Shown: positions 50,520-59,775, counted from the first letter of the stretch. The stretch is DNA of 64,000 nt from Lentzea pudingi (GCF_014646255.1 NZ_BMNC01000014.1:124001-188000); one strand, 5' to 3'. Translations and numbers: made by a program. Notes: a model not told the origin generated them from the letters alone.

Positions 50520-50597
50520 TCTAGGACCACGGGCCGAGAGGGAGGTCGGACCGCAGGCCGATCACATCCCGTCACGCCGGTGAGAGCGTCTACGACC

Positions 50598-51293
50598 ATG
50601 AGGTTTCCGAACGGGTGGGTTGGTGGCGCGGCGCTGATCGCCGGGCCGGTGCTGTTGCTGGCGGGCACGTTGTTGCGGTCGCCGTTCCACTTCTTCTTCC
50701 CCGACCAGCTGAAGGCCGCGGCCGAGCATCCGGGGCTGGTGCAGGCGGCTTACACGGCGTTCCTGGCGGGCAACGTCGTGATGTGGGCGGCGGTCGCGTA
50801 CCTGGCGCAACGGATCGGCGTCCGAAGTCCCGGGTGGGCGGCCTGGGGCGGGGTGCTGGTGACCGTCGGGTTGTTCGCGCGGACCTTCCACGCCGGCGTC
50901 GACCAGGCGGCGTTCAGCGCCTCCAGGCACTTGGGCGTCACACAGGCCACCGAACTGGTGGCGCGCGGGTACGGCGACCTGCACCTGTTCAGCTTCCTGT
51001 CCTTCACGATCATGTTCGGCTGGTACGTGCTGGCGATCGGGGCGTACCGCGGCGAGGTGCTCGGCAAGGTCCGGGCGGTGGCGCTGGCGACCATGGGACT
51101 GCTGCCGCTCGGCGTCCTGAAGGGCACCGAGATGTTGTCGATCGTCGGCACCGTCGGTCTGTGCATTGCCTTGGTGCCGTTGGGAATCCGGGCGGTGAGA
51201 GCGCAGCGGCGGCCTACGAGGAAGAACTTGCTGACGGCAGTGCCTGTCGCGTTAGGACTCGGCGCGCTCGCGGTGCTGAGCACGCTGGGATGA
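50598..51293 (+). CDS. Multi-spanning membrane protein of unknown function
   Basis: 231 aa, ATG 50598. Six or seven hydrophobic helices (GGAALIAGPVLLLAGTLL, AAYTAFLAGNVVMWAAVAYL, FLSFTIMFGWYVLAIGAY). Resembles actinobacterial uncharacterised membrane proteins. Its promoter region lies only 72 bp from the TSD next to the IS481 end, so the insertion may have altered its expression. Confidence 0.82.
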   Translation: MRFPNGWVGGAALIAGPVLLLAGTLLRSPFHFFFPDQLKAAAEHPGLVQAAYTAFLAGNVVMWAAVAYLAQRIGVRSPGWAAWGGVLVTVGLFARTFHAGVDQAAFSASRHLGVTQATELVARGYGDLHLFSFLSFTIMFGWYVLAIGAYRGEVLGKVRAVALATMGLLPLGVLKGTEMLSIVGTVGLCIALVPLGIRAVRAQRRPTRKNLLTAVPVALGLGALAVLSTLG

Positions 51294-51737
51294 GGCGAAC
51301 GGGAGCACGAACCAGAGGCCGGTGAAGACGGCGAACGCCAGCGCCCCGACCACCACGGCGGGCCAGCCGCCCAGGACCATCTCGGCGAGCAGGAGCACGG
51401 TGCCGGTCATCGCGAGGGCCAAGAAGGCGAGGCCGACCAGGGCGAACGTGTTGCCGTGCCGGACCACGTCCTCGCGGCGGCCCTGGCGGAACAGGACGCG
51501 GTGCCACGCGGCGGGAGCGGTGAGGAAGGCGACCGACACCGCCGCGCACAACACCGTGACGAGGTGCGTGATGCGGATGTAGCCGCTGACCGAGGCGTAC
51601 TTCTCGGTGAACGCGATGGAGAGCAGGAATCCGAACAGGATCTGCACGCCGGCCTGGGCCACGCGCAGTTCCTGGAGCAGCTCGTTGATGTTGCGGGCGA
51701 GTCTGCGCTGGTCGGACTCCTCAGCTTCGCTCATCAT
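51252..51737 (-). CDS. DUF6328 family membrane protein
   Basis: 161 aa. A short charged N-terminus (DQRRLARNINELLQELRVAQ) and then four membrane helices (VQILFGFLLSIAFT, VTVLCAAVSVAFLTAPAAWH, ALVGLAFLALAMTGTVLLLA, AVVVGALAFAVFTGLWFVLP). The pattern NELLQELRVAQAGVQILFGFLL is the family hallmark. Function unknown. Starts at the ATG-ATG pair at 51737/51734. 3' end overlaps the convergent membrane protein gene by 42 bp. Confidence 0.83.
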   Translation of the reverse strand: MMSEAEESDQRRLARNINELLQELRVAQAGVQILFGFLLSIAFTEKYASVSGYIRITHLVTVLCAAVSVAFLTAPAAWHRVLFRQGRREDVVRHGNTFALVGLAFLALAMTGTVLLLAEMVLGGWPAVVVGALAFAVFTGLWFVLPFASSQRAQHRERAES

Positions 51738-51811
51738 CAACGCATACCCGCGTTTGACCGGTTGAAACGCCAAATGGCGAAACTGGGTCATTGGCACTAA
51801 GCAAGAGGTCC

Positions 51812-52360
51812 ATGAGGACCATTGCGGCAGCGATCGCCGCCACGCTCGTGTTCACCGGAACCGCTCAAGCCGAACCCGCGCACGTGGCTCACACGTCCGC
51901 GAAGTTCGAGAGCTACAGCCCGGCCGCGAAGGCCGTGACGTACGACGCGGCGAAGGTGCCGGCCAACGCGAAGGTCACCGTGCTCGGAGCGCCGACGATC
52001 AGCGGCGGCACCACAGTGCTGTTGGCGCTCGAGGGGTTGCTGCCGAACCGGGCCTACGGAGCGCACGTCCACGTGAAGAAGTGCGGCGCGGCGCCGGCCG
52101 ACTCGGGGCCGCACTTCCAGAACGTCGCCGACCCCGTGCAGCCGTCCGTCGACCCGGCCTACGCCAATCCCCGCAACGAGGTCTGGCTCGACGTGCACAC
52201 CGACGGCAACGGATTCGCACTGGCCGAGTCCACTGTGGACTGGCAGTTCACCGAACGCCGGGCGCAGTCCGTGGTGCTGCACGACGAACACACGCACACC
52301 GGGCCCGGCGAGGCGGGCACCGCCGGGCCACGACTGGCGTGCGTGAACGTCGCCTTCTAA
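51812..52360 (+). CDS. Cu/Zn superoxide dismutase-like secreted protein
   Basis: 182 aa, ATG 51812 with AAGAGG upstream. Signal peptide MRTIAAAIAATLVFTGTAQA|EPA. SodC-like signatures: AHVHVKKCG (Cu ligands HxH), GPHFQN, VWLDVHTDGNGFA and VVLHDEHTHTGPGEAGTAGPRLACVNV with the disulfide Cys pair. Some metal ligands differ in spacing from classical SodC, so dismutase activity is likely but not assured; secreted oxidative defence is the expected role. Confidence 0.88.
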   Translation: MRTIAAAIAATLVFTGTAQAEPAHVAHTSAKFESYSPAAKAVTYDAAKVPANAKVTVLGAPTISGGTTVLLALEGLLPNRAYGAHVHVKKCGAAPADSGPHFQNVADPVQPSVDPAYANPRNEVWLDVHTDGNGFALAESTVDWQFTERRAQSVVLHDEHTHTGPGEAGTAGPRLACVNVAF

Positions 52361-52364
52361 GCCT

Positions 52365-53069
52365 TCAGACCTTGTTGATGACGAAAAAATCAGTCACGAA
52401 CGCGACGGGGTCGCCCGCGGTGTTGCGGCCGACCCACGTCGGGTAGACGCCGTCGCCCCAGCCCGTCGAGAACGCCACGACGTTCAGCCCGGACCGGGGG
52501 TCGGTCACGTTGGCCGGGCCACGGCCGCCGCCCACCGCGCCGAGCGCGTCGATCAGGTCGCAGTTGCCCAGTTCGTCGTCGCTGACCAGGCGGTCGAGCA
52601 CCGAAGCGGCGGCGAGGTCGAAGAACGCGCCGGTGCTCGACTTCACGTCGTACCCGAACTCCGGCATCACCGGCAGCATCGGCACGTGCTCACCCGGCAT
52701 CACCGCGGGCCTCCACGAGTACGCGGGCTCGTCGCTGATCGTCACCCTGGCGGCCGCGACCCGGTAGCCCTGCCGCTCGTCGGGGACACCGTCACCGTCG
52801 ATGTAGGAGACCAGCGAGACCGAGACCGGGTACTTGCCCGGCTCGACGGCGTCGGTGAACGCCTCGGCGTCCTCCGGCCACACGACGAACGGGTCCGCCG
52901 CCACGAGCCTGCCCGTCGGCAGGGCCAGCTCACCCACCTCTTCGACGGTGATGACCTGCTGTTCGCCGCCACCTGTCGACGTGCCCACCGGCCCGTCGAC
53001 GAAGAACCGCTCGAACCCGGACCTGATCAGTGCAACCGCCCCCATGAGCTTGGCCACCTCCGACTGCAT
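52365..53069 (-). CDS. DUF4241 domain protein
   Basis: 234 aa, ATG 53069 (53045 possible). Family pattern: ALPTGRLVAADPFV, the Tyr-Pro-Val-Ser PGKYPVSVSLV, and the C-terminal GWGDGVYPTWVGRN with FVTDFFVI. No catalytic function is known; cytoplasmic. Convergent to sodC with 4 bp between stops. Confidence 0.87.
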   Translation of the reverse strand: MQSEVAKLMGAVALIRSGFERFFVDGPVGTSTGGGEQQVITVEEVGELALPTGRLVAADPFVVWPEDAEAFTDAVEPGKYPVSVSLVSYIDGDGVPDERQGYRVAAARVTISDEPAYSWRPAVMPGEHVPMLPVMPEFGYDVKSSTGAFFDLAAASVLDRLVSDDELGNCDLIDALGAVGGGRGPANVTDPRSGLNVVAFSTGWGDGVYPTWVGRNTAGDPVAFVTDFFVINKV

Positions 53070-53168
53070 GTTGGCAGAAGCCCCTGACACCCGATCGGGG
53101 CACCGGGGGTGTTCGCCGAGAGTGAAGACCCCAGTTGCCGCAACGAATCCGCTGCCACGCTGGTCAGC

Positions 53169-53660
53169 ATGGGGACGATCGAGGTCGTGCTGGGCGACAT
53201 CACCCGACAGGAAGTCGACATCGTCGTCACGGCGGCGAACGAGTCGCTGCTCGGTGGCGGCGGGGTCGACGGGGCGGTCCACCGCGCGGCCGGGCCGCGG
53301 CTCGCGGAGGCCGGGGCGAGGCTCGCGCCGTGCGAGCCGGGCAAGGCCGTCGCCACGCCCGCGTTCGGCCTCGCGCCGGTCAAGCACGTGATCCACACCG
53401 TCGGACCGGTCTGGGAGGGCGGCGAGCACGGCGAGGACGAGGTGCTGACGAGCTGCTACGTCGAGTCGTTGCGGCTGGCGGGGGAGCTCGGCGCGCGAAG
53501 CATCGCGTTCCCGGCCATCGCGACCGGGATCTACGGCTTCCCCGCCGAACGGGCCGCGCGGATCGCGGTCCAGTCGATCCGGTCGCTGCCGATCATCGAC
53601 ATGTCCAGGCTGGTGGCGTTCGACCAGGAGACGTACGAGGTCCTCACCCGGAGCGTGTGA
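53169..53660 (+). CDS. Macrodomain protein (ADP-ribosyl / O-acetyl-ADP-ribose hydrolase)
   Basis: 163 aa. Macrodomain motifs: IVVTAANESLLGGGGVDGAV (loop 1) and IAFPAIATGIYGFP (loop 2), the YmdB/MacroD type. Hydrolyses O-acetyl-ADP-ribose or removes ADP-ribose from proteins. Divergent from the DUF4241 gene, 77 bp upstream of dusB. Confidence 0.93.
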   Translation: MGTIEVVLGDITRQEVDIVVTAANESLLGGGGVDGAVHRAAGPRLAEAGARLAPCEPGKAVATPAFGLAPVKHVIHTVGPVWEGGEHGEDEVLTSCYVESLRLAGELGARSIAFPAIATGIYGFPAERAARIAVQSIRSLPIIDMSRLVAFDQETYEVLTRSV

Positions 53661-53737
53661 CCGAGGTCTCGACGGTGAGGCCATCGCGATCACTCTCGGT
53701 GAAGATCACGGCAGGTCAGTGCCGTAACCTGAAGGGC

Positions 53738-54862
53738 GTGTCCGTTCCCTCCACGCTGAAGATCGGCCCGTTCGCCGTCGACCCGCCCGTTGTGCTGGCC
53801 CCCATGGCCGGCATCACCAACGTGGCGTTCCGGCAGCTGTGCCGTCAGTACGGGGCCGGGCTCTACGTCTGCGAGATGATCACGGCGCGGGCTCTGGTCG
53901 AGCGCGACGCGATGACCATGCACATGATCACGTTCGACGAGGGCGAGAGCCCCCGGTCGATGCAGCTCTACGGCGTCGATCCGAAGAACGTCGGCGAGGC
54001 CACGAAGATGATCGTGGACGAGAACCTCGCCGACCACATGGACATGAACTTCGGCTGCCCGGTGCCCAAGGTGACGCGCAAGGGTGGTGGCGCCGCGCTG
54101 CCGTACAAGCGCGAGCTGTTCCGGCAGATCGTGCGAGCCGCAGTCCGCAACGCCGGGGACATGCCGGTCACCGTCAAGTTCCGCATCGGCATCGACGACG
54201 ACCACCTGACGTACCTCGACGCCGGACGCATCGCAGCCGATGAAGGCGCACAGGCCGTGGCACTGCATGCGCGCACGGCGTCGCAGCGGTACTCCGGCAA
54301 GGCGGACTGGACGGCCATCGCCCGGCTCAAGGAGGCCGTGACCAGCATTCCGGTGCTGGGCAACGGCGACATCTTCAGTGCCCAGGACGCGCTCGACATG
54401 GTCGCCGAGACCGGGTGCGACGGCGTGGTCGTCGGGCGTGGCTGCCTCGGCCGGCCGTGGCTCTTCCGCGACCTGCAGGCGGCGTTCCGCGGTGAGCCGG
54501 TTCCCGAGGGGCCGAACCTCGGTGAGGTCGCCGAGGTCCTGCGCCGGCACGCCCAGCTGCTCGCGGCGCACGACGGCGAGCACAAGGGGCTGCGTGACCT
54601 GCGCAAGCACATGGCCTGGTACTGGCACGGCTTCCCGGTGGGCGGGGACACGCGCAGGGCGTTCGCGATGGTGTCGAGCCTGCAGGAGCTGGACGACCTC
54701 ATCGGCACGCTCGACGGGAGCGTGCCGTTCCCCGAGAACGCCGAGGGGCCGCGCGGCAGGCAGGGTTCGTCGGCGAAGGTCGTGCTGCCCGAGGGCTGGC
54801 TGGACGACCCCGAGGACGCCACCGTGCCGTCCGGCGCGGACGTGATGCACTCCGGTGGCTAG
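53738..54862 (+). CDS. dusB: tRNA-dihydrouridine synthase DusB
   Basis: 374 aa, GTG 53738. FMN TIM barrel beginning LKIGPFAVDPPVVLAPMAGI, with DMNFGCPVPKVTRKGGG (catalytic Cys), ALHARTASQRYSGKADW, GNGDIFSAQDA and VVVGRGCLGRPW; the C-terminal helical domain has HMAWYWHGFPVGG. Reduces uridine to dihydrouridine in tRNA. Overlaps the following lipoprotein gene by 8 bp. Confidence 0.95.
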   Translation: MSVPSTLKIGPFAVDPPVVLAPMAGITNVAFRQLCRQYGAGLYVCEMITARALVERDAMTMHMITFDEGESPRSMQLYGVDPKNVGEATKMIVDENLADHMDMNFGCPVPKVTRKGGGAALPYKRELFRQIVRAAVRNAGDMPVTVKFRIGIDDDHLTYLDAGRIAADEGAQAVALHARTASQRYSGKADWTAIARLKEAVTSIPVLGNGDIFSAQDALDMVAETGCDGVVVGRGCLGRPWLFRDLQAAFRGEPVPEGPNLGEVAEVLRRHAQLLAAHDGEHKGLRDLRKHMAWYWHGFPVGGDTRRAFAMVSSLQELDDLIGTLDGSVPFPENAEGPRGRQGSSAKVVLPEGWLDDPEDATVPSGADVMHSGG

Positions 54863-55307
54863 ACGAATCGCGGTCCTCTTCGCCGTGCTCGCGCTCCTCG
54901 CGGGCTGCGGCGGCCCGGTCGCGGGCACGGCACGGCCGGTGCGGCTCAGCGACGGCGACCGCGCCAAGTTCAAGGACTACTACGCCCGCGTCAACAAGGC
55001 GGGGGACGAGAGCGCCACGCAGCAGGCGAAGCTGCTCAAGGACACGCAGCACCCGGACTTCCGGCAGAAGACGTGCGACCTGCGTGGCGCGACGATCAAG
55101 GTCGAGCCGACGTGGGCGACGCTGCGCATGGACGCCGACTGGGCGCCCCCCGGTGAGAAGGCCCATCCCCGCGGTGACGTCTACGTCGTCGCCGTCACGA
55201 TCACGTTGCGCCAGCAGGACCAGACGATCGGCAGCCAGATCGGGTCGATGCACGTCGTGCTCCTGGACGACGAGGTGTACGGGTTCGCGCCCTGCCTCGG
55301 TGGCTGA
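54855..55307 (+). CDS. Small lipoprotein of unknown function
   Basis: 150 aa, GTG 54855. Lipobox LLAGC (Cys18) after ARRIAVLFAVLAL. Mature part has a Cys pair (KTCDLRGATIKV...FAPCLGG) and beta-strands (VYVVAVTITLRQQDQ). No family recognised. Co-transcribed with dusB by overlap. Confidence 0.82.
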   Translation: MARRIAVLFAVLALLAGCGGPVAGTARPVRLSDGDRAKFKDYYARVNKAGDESATQQAKLLKDTQHPDFRQKTCDLRGATIKVEPTWATLRMDADWAPPGEKAHPRGDVYVVAVTITLRQQDQTIGSQIGSMHVVLLDDEVYGFAPCLGG

Positions 55308-55448
55308 ACGGGTTGTTGATCTTCCAAGCTCACTGGATCGGAGCAGTTGACGGTCAACCGGACGGGGGAAATCCCGCCCTGACGCGTCCCTCTAGCTCAA
55401 GCGCCGCCTCTCCGGGGACGACACCTGGCAGGTAAGGAGGTGACCGCG

Positions 55449-56297
55449 ATGACCGCGCTGCGACCCGAGACCGCAGAGACCCAGCAGGCCGACGCCCCAG
55501 TCGACAAGCAGGGTCCCGGCCTGGTGGGACTGCACGAGTCCATCGCGACGTTGCTCGCCTCCCGCGGCCAGTGGCGCCAGGCGTACCAGCACCTGCGTTC
55601 CGCGCTCGACCTCGTCCAGGCGGACCAGGACGAGGAGCCCCACGTTCCGGAACAGCTGCGCCGCGAGGTCGAACTGCTGCGCCGGGAGCACGCCGAGGCC
55701 CGCGAGCAGAGCCTGCGCGACAGCCTCACCGACTCCTACAACCGCCGTTATCTCGACCAACGGCTGATGGACCTGCTGACCGAGCACGGGGCATGCCGGC
55801 ACGGGCTCGCCATCGCCCTGATCGACCTGGACTGGTTCAAGCAGGTCAACGACACCTTCGGCCACCTCCTCGGCGACCGGGTGCTGCAACGCGTGGTCGA
55901 ACTGCTGCAGCAGGGCCTGCCGGAGGGCGCCTTCTGCGCCCGCTACGGCGGCGAGGAGTTCGTGCTCGTGCTGCCCCGCGTGGACGCCTCCAGCGCCGTG
56001 GACGTGGCCGAGGCGGCCCGCGAACGTGTCGAGCGTCACCCGTGGGGGGACATCGCGCCGGGGCTCCGCGTGACCGTCAGCGCGGGCCTCGCCTACGAGC
56101 CCGCCGCGGGTGAGGCGCCGGAACGCCCGGCGGTCAGCGCCGAGCAGCAGCTGCTGCGCGCCGACAGCCTCCTCTACACGGCCAAGCAGTCGGGACGCAA
56201 CGCGGTGGCGTACCGTGCCGACGGACGGGTTCGCCTCGCAGGAGCTGCCTCGGGCAGGCGTGCGATCACCGAAACACGTGTTCTCGGTTACTACTGA
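55449..56297 (+). CDS. Diguanylate cyclase (GGEEF domain)
   Basis: 282 aa. ATG 55449 is supported by AAGGAGG eight bases upstream; GTG 55440 is rejected. N-terminal helical region (possibly TPR-like, ASRGQWRQAYQHLRSAL, about 20-90) and a GGDEF domain with SLTDSYNRRYLDQRL, IDLDWFKQVNDTFGH and active GGEEF. No RxxD inhibitory site is seen five residues before GGEEF, so product feedback may be absent. Makes c-di-GMP, which governs development in actinomycetes. Confidence 0.92.
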   Translation: MTALRPETAETQQADAPVDKQGPGLVGLHESIATLLASRGQWRQAYQHLRSALDLVQADQDEEPHVPEQLRREVELLRREHAEAREQSLRDSLTDSYNRRYLDQRLMDLLTEHGACRHGLAIALIDLDWFKQVNDTFGHLLGDRVLQRVVELLQQGLPEGAFCARYGGEEFVLVLPRVDASSAVDVAEAARERVERHPWGDIAPGLRVTVSAGLAYEPAAGEAPERPAVSAEQQLLRADSLLYTAKQSGRNAVAYRADGRVRLAGAASGRRAITETRVLGYY

Positions 56298-56505
56298 GTG
56301 ACCTGGCTCACCCGTTCAGGGCAAGCGTCCTACTCGTAATCGCGTACAGATCGCAGCTGTATCACCCGGAGTGGTCGTCAGATCTCGCCTACATCCGTAG
56401 TATCGCGGGCGCAACTGACACGCCGGTGATGCAACCCTTGTGTCCCGGTCGTCGTCACTTCGTAATGACGAACCGCTTTTGCTTCTGACCCAGAAGGGAG
56501 ATTGG

Positions 56506-59500
56506 GTGCCCGACGACCCCCGACGTGGCGGCCCCTCTTCCCGTGGTGATCAGGATCCCCAGCACGACCAGCCGACCGGCCGCAGACGTCGCTCGATGGA
56601 AGGCTCTGGGGGCCTGAGCGTCTCGGACCTCATCGAGCAGCACAGCAGGACGAACATCCCCCGACCCGTCCCGCCAGGCTTGCCAGAGGAACCCACTACA
56701 GGCAGGCGTGCCCTGCCCGACCCACCGGCGGCCACCGGCAGGCGTGCACTGCCTGATCCCCCGGTCCACCAGCAGCAGCCTCCTGCGGCACCGCGGCAGC
56801 AGCCGCCCGCAGCTCACCGGCCTGGTGAGCAGACGGGCACGCGCCCGCGGCCGGAGCAGGCCGCCCCGCAGAACTTCACCGGCGACCCGGCGGGCAGGCG
56901 GCGCAGGAACGACGCCCCCGCCGAGCCGAACGGTGCCCAGCAGACCGGCCAGCGCCCGAGGCCCGCACCCGGTGAGAACACCGGACCGCGGCCGAGGCCT
57001 GTCCAGCCCCCGGCGCAGAACCCCGAGCAGAGCGGCGCCTACCGGGTTCCCGGTGAGCAGACCGGCCAGCGCCCGAGGCCCGACGCGACCGGCATGCAGC
57101 GCCGTCCGGTTCCCGGCGAGCAGCCAGGACAACCGAACGGCGTGGTCCGGCGCCCTGCTCCCCCGAACGGCACCCCGCCGCAGAACGGCATCCCGCGCCC
57201 GCCGGTCCCCGGTGACGTCTCGCAGGCCGGTCCGAAGCGCCCACCGGCTCCCGGTGACGTCTCGCAGCCCGGTCCGAAGCGCCCGCCCGTTCCCGGTGAC
57301 GCCACCTCGAACGGCATGCCCAGGCCACCGGCTCCCGGTGACCCGCGGCGGATGCCTCCGGGTGACGCGCCGTCCTCGAACGGCGTCCCGCGACGTCCCG
57401 TACCGGGTGCGGTGCCCGAGGCGGGTCTGCCGAACGGCACGGTCCGCCGACCGGCACCCGAGGCGGCACCGCCGCGCAGGCTCCTGCCGGGCGACGCTCC
57501 GTCGTCGAGCGGCATCCCGCGCCCGCCGGTCCCCGGCGAGCCGGGCGGCCTCCAGCGTCCCCCCGCACCAGGAGGGACGCCGGAAGGCCCCGCAGCCGGT
57601 GCGCCTCGTCGCCTCCTGCCAGGCGACGCACCGTCCGCCACCAGCATTCCGCGTCCTCCGGTCCCCGGCGAGGGGCCGGAAATCGCCGGCCGCCGCCCCA
57701 TGCCCCCGAACGGGGACGTGACGGGCAGGCAGCCGATGCCGTCGCGGGCGGAGTCGAGCGGACCCCGGCCGATGCCCCCCAGGGCGGAGTCGAGCGGTCC
57801 GCGTCCGATCCCCGGTGGTCTCGCGAACAGGCTCAACGAGCCCGCGGACGAGCCCAGGGCCGACGCGCCCGGCCCGGAAGCCACCCAGATCGCTCCGGCG
57901 GCGGGTGTGGCCAAGGTCGAGAAGCGCGAAGAGATGGACCCGCTGTGCCTCACCACCGAGATGGAGGCGATCGGCGACGACGTGAAGAAGCGCCGCGAGG
58001 TCGACCACACCCTCGCGCGGTTCTCCGCGGTGCACGACGAACTGCTCGAGCAGGAGCGCCAGCGCAAGGAACGGCGCGCGAAGCTCATGCCGTGGGTCAA
58101 AGAAGGCGACGACGACGATCTGGTCGACGAAGCGACCCAGTACGCCGAACCCGTCGCTGTCAGCGAGGAGGACGGCGAGCAGCGCCCCACCGGCCGCACG
58201 CCCCAGCAGCGCAAGTTGATGCGCACAGCGCGGATCGGCGCGATCGCCGCCGCCGCCGTCGTGTTCACGTCGACGGGCATCGGCTGGGGTGCGATGCAGT
58301 GGGCCGACTCCAAGATCCAGAAGATCGACGCGCTCGGCGGCAACTCGCAGGCCGTGCAGCAGGCCGAGAAGCAGCTCGGTGACGAGAACTTCCTCCTCGT
58401 CGGCTCGGACACCAGGGCGGGCGCGAAGGCGGGCGACAACGTCGGCACCCAGGCGCAGGAGGGTGGCGCGCGGTCGGACGTGATCATGCTCGCGCACATC
58501 CCCAAGGACCGTAAGCGCATGGTCATCGTGTCGTTGCCGCGCGACGTGCGCGTCGACCGTCCCGCCTGCCGCACCTACAACCCGGACAACGCGCAGTACG
58601 CGGGCCCGTTGGCGCCGGCACAGGGCGTCATGGCGAACTCCGTCTACAACGACGGCGGGCCCGAGTGCTTGGCCAACATGATGACCCAGATGTCCGGCCT
58701 GAAGATCAACCACTTCGTCAGCATCGACTTCAACGGCTTCCGCGAGATGTCGACGGCGATCGGCGGCGTGGAGATCTGCACGCCCACGAAGATCGTCGAC
58801 GACGAGCTCGGTGTCGTGATCGACAAGGCGGGCAAGCACGTCCTGAAGGGCGACCAGGCGCTGTCGTACGTCCGCGCCCGCAAGGTCCAAGCGCAGGGCG
58901 ACAGCGGCACGGACTTCGACCGCATCAAGCGGCAGCAGGGTTTCCTGTCCGCGATGCTGCGGCAGGCGCTGTCCAACGAGGTGCTGCTGAGCCCGACCAA
59001 GCTCAACAACTTCATCAACGCGCTCACGAAGTCCACGGTCGGCGACAACATCGACGTCGCCTCGCTGCTGGAGCTCGCGAACTCGTTGCAGAGCCTCGAA
59101 GCGGGCCGCGTCTCGTTCGTGACGATGCCGCACTGGACCGACGAGGGCCCGACGAAGTCGAACGACGACAACATCGAGCGCCTCAAGGACGACGACATCA
59201 AGGCGCTGTTCCAGACGATCATCGACGGAACGCCGCTGCCGCAGGAGAAGACCGCCGACCCGAAGCCCGGTGACGCCAACGCTCCCGTCCAGCAGCCCGG
59301 CACCCTGGTCGATCCCAAGGAAGTCAGCATCCAGGTGCTCAACGGCGACTCGACGAACGGCGGCGCCGTCGCCAGGACGTCGAACGAGCTGCAGCAGCAC
59401 GGCTTCAAGGTCGTCAAGCGGGACAACGCACCCGAGCAGGCGCCGAAGACGATCATCAAGTACGCCAAGGGCAACGAGAACAAGGCCGCGACGCTCAAGG

Positions 59501-59703
59501 CCGCGGTGCCCCAGGCGGAACTGGTCGAGTCGGCCGACATGGGCGGCGCGGTCCAGTTGGTGATCGGCAAGAACTTCGACGAGAAGATCCAGGCACCGAA
59601 GGCGGGGGGCCAGCAGGGCACCCCGCAGGGACAACCGCAAGGTCAGCCCGGTACCGATCTGTCCATTGTGAACGCGGCACAAGATCCCTGCGCGGCGAAG
59701 TGA
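56506..59703 (+). CDS. LytR-CpsA-Psr family protein with very long Pro-rich N-terminus
   Basis: 1,065 aa from GTG 56506 (GGGAG five bases upstream); GTG 56440 lacks such a site. About 470 residues of cytoplasmic disordered Pro/Gly/Arg repeats (PPVPGD/PAPGD units), a charged helical region, a membrane helix at about 575-600 (IGAIAAAAVVFTSTGIGWGA), then the LCP domain (DTRAGAK, SLPRDVRV, SYVRARKVQ) and LytR_C (VLNGDSTNGGAVARTS). LCP enzymes attach arabinogalactan or teichoic polymers to peptidoglycan. The N-terminus is unusually long and may be a phosphorylation or interaction platform. Confidence 0.92.
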   Translation: MPDDPRRGGPSSRGDQDPQHDQPTGRRRRSMEGSGGLSVSDLIEQHSRTNIPRPVPPGLPEEPTTGRRALPDPPAATGRRALPDPPVHQQQPPAAPRQQPPAAHRPGEQTGTRPRPEQAAPQNFTGDPAGRRRRNDAPAEPNGAQQTGQRPRPAPGENTGPRPRPVQPPAQNPEQSGAYRVPGEQTGQRPRPDATGMQRRPVPGEQPGQPNGVVRRPAPPNGTPPQNGIPRPPVPGDVSQAGPKRPPAPGDVSQPGPKRPPVPGDATSNGMPRPPAPGDPRRMPPGDAPSSNGVPRRPVPGAVPEAGLPNGTVRRPAPEAAPPRRLLPGDAPSSSGIPRPPVPGEPGGLQRPPAPGGTPEGPAAGAPRRLLPGDAPSATSIPRPPVPGEGPEIAGRRPMPPNGDVTGRQPMPSRAESSGPRPMPPRAESSGPRPIPGGLANRLNEPADEPRADAPGPEATQIAPAAGVAKVEKREEMDPLCLTTEMEAIGDDVKKRREVDHTLARFSAVHDELLEQERQRKERRAKLMPWVKEGDDDDLVDEATQYAEPVAVSEEDGEQRPTGRTPQQRKLMRTARIGAIAAAAVVFTSTGIGWGAMQWADSKIQKIDALGGNSQAVQQAEKQLGDENFLLVGSDTRAGAKAGDNVGTQAQEGGARSDVIMLAHIPKDRKRMVIVSLPRDVRVDRPACRTYNPDNAQYAGPLAPAQGVMANSVYNDGGPECLANMMTQMSGLKINHFVSIDFNGFREMSTAIGGVEICTPTKIVDDELGVVIDKAGKHVLKGDQALSYVRARKVQAQGDSGTDFDRIKRQQGFLSAMLRQALSNEVLLSPTKLNNFINALTKSTVGDNIDVASLLELANSLQSLEAGRVSFVTMPHWTDEGPTKSNDDNIERLKDDDIKALFQTIIDGTPLPQEKTADPKPGDANAPVQQPGTLVDPKEVSIQVLNGDSTNGGAVARTSNELQQHGFKVVKRDNAPEQAPKTIIKYAKGNENKAATLKAAVPQAELVESADMGGAVQLVIGKNFDEKIQAPKAGGQQGTPQGQPQGQPGTDLSIVNAAQDPCAAK
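56680..57840 (+). repeat. Proline-rich coding repeat in the LCP gene
   Basis: Degenerate tandem units of about 30-50 bp encoding RPPVPGD, RPPAPGD, RRPVPG, ARRLLPGDAPS and RPMPPRAESSG. Spread over about 1.1 kb. This is protein low-complexity, not CRISPR. Confidence 0.8.
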
Positions 59704-59713
59704 TTCGCCTGGG

Positions 59714-59735
59714 GTTCACCTCGGGTTCATCCTGG
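59714..59735 (+). promoter_or_regulatory. PHO box upstream of phoU
   Basis: Two 11-bp direct repeats, GTTCACCTCGG and GTTCATCCTGG, matching the PhoP recognition unit of actinomycetes. 41 bp before the phoU start. Confidence 0.8.
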
Positions 59736-59775
59736 CATGTCGCTGCCGCGATGGTCGGGACGTAGGCTGAGCGCC

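Noticed and set aside
55308..55448. Possible riboswitch in the leader of the GGEEF gene
   Set aside because: GGACGGGGGAAA resembles part of the ydaO motif, but the remaining conserved parts are missing.
56680..57840. CRISPR-like repetition
   Set aside because: Repeats are degenerate, in frame, and encode Pro-rich protein; no uniform repeat or spacers.
56455..59682. 1,075-aa ORF opposite the LCP gene
   Set aside because: Arg/Leu/Val/His-rich antisense of the LCP gene; no recognisable domain.
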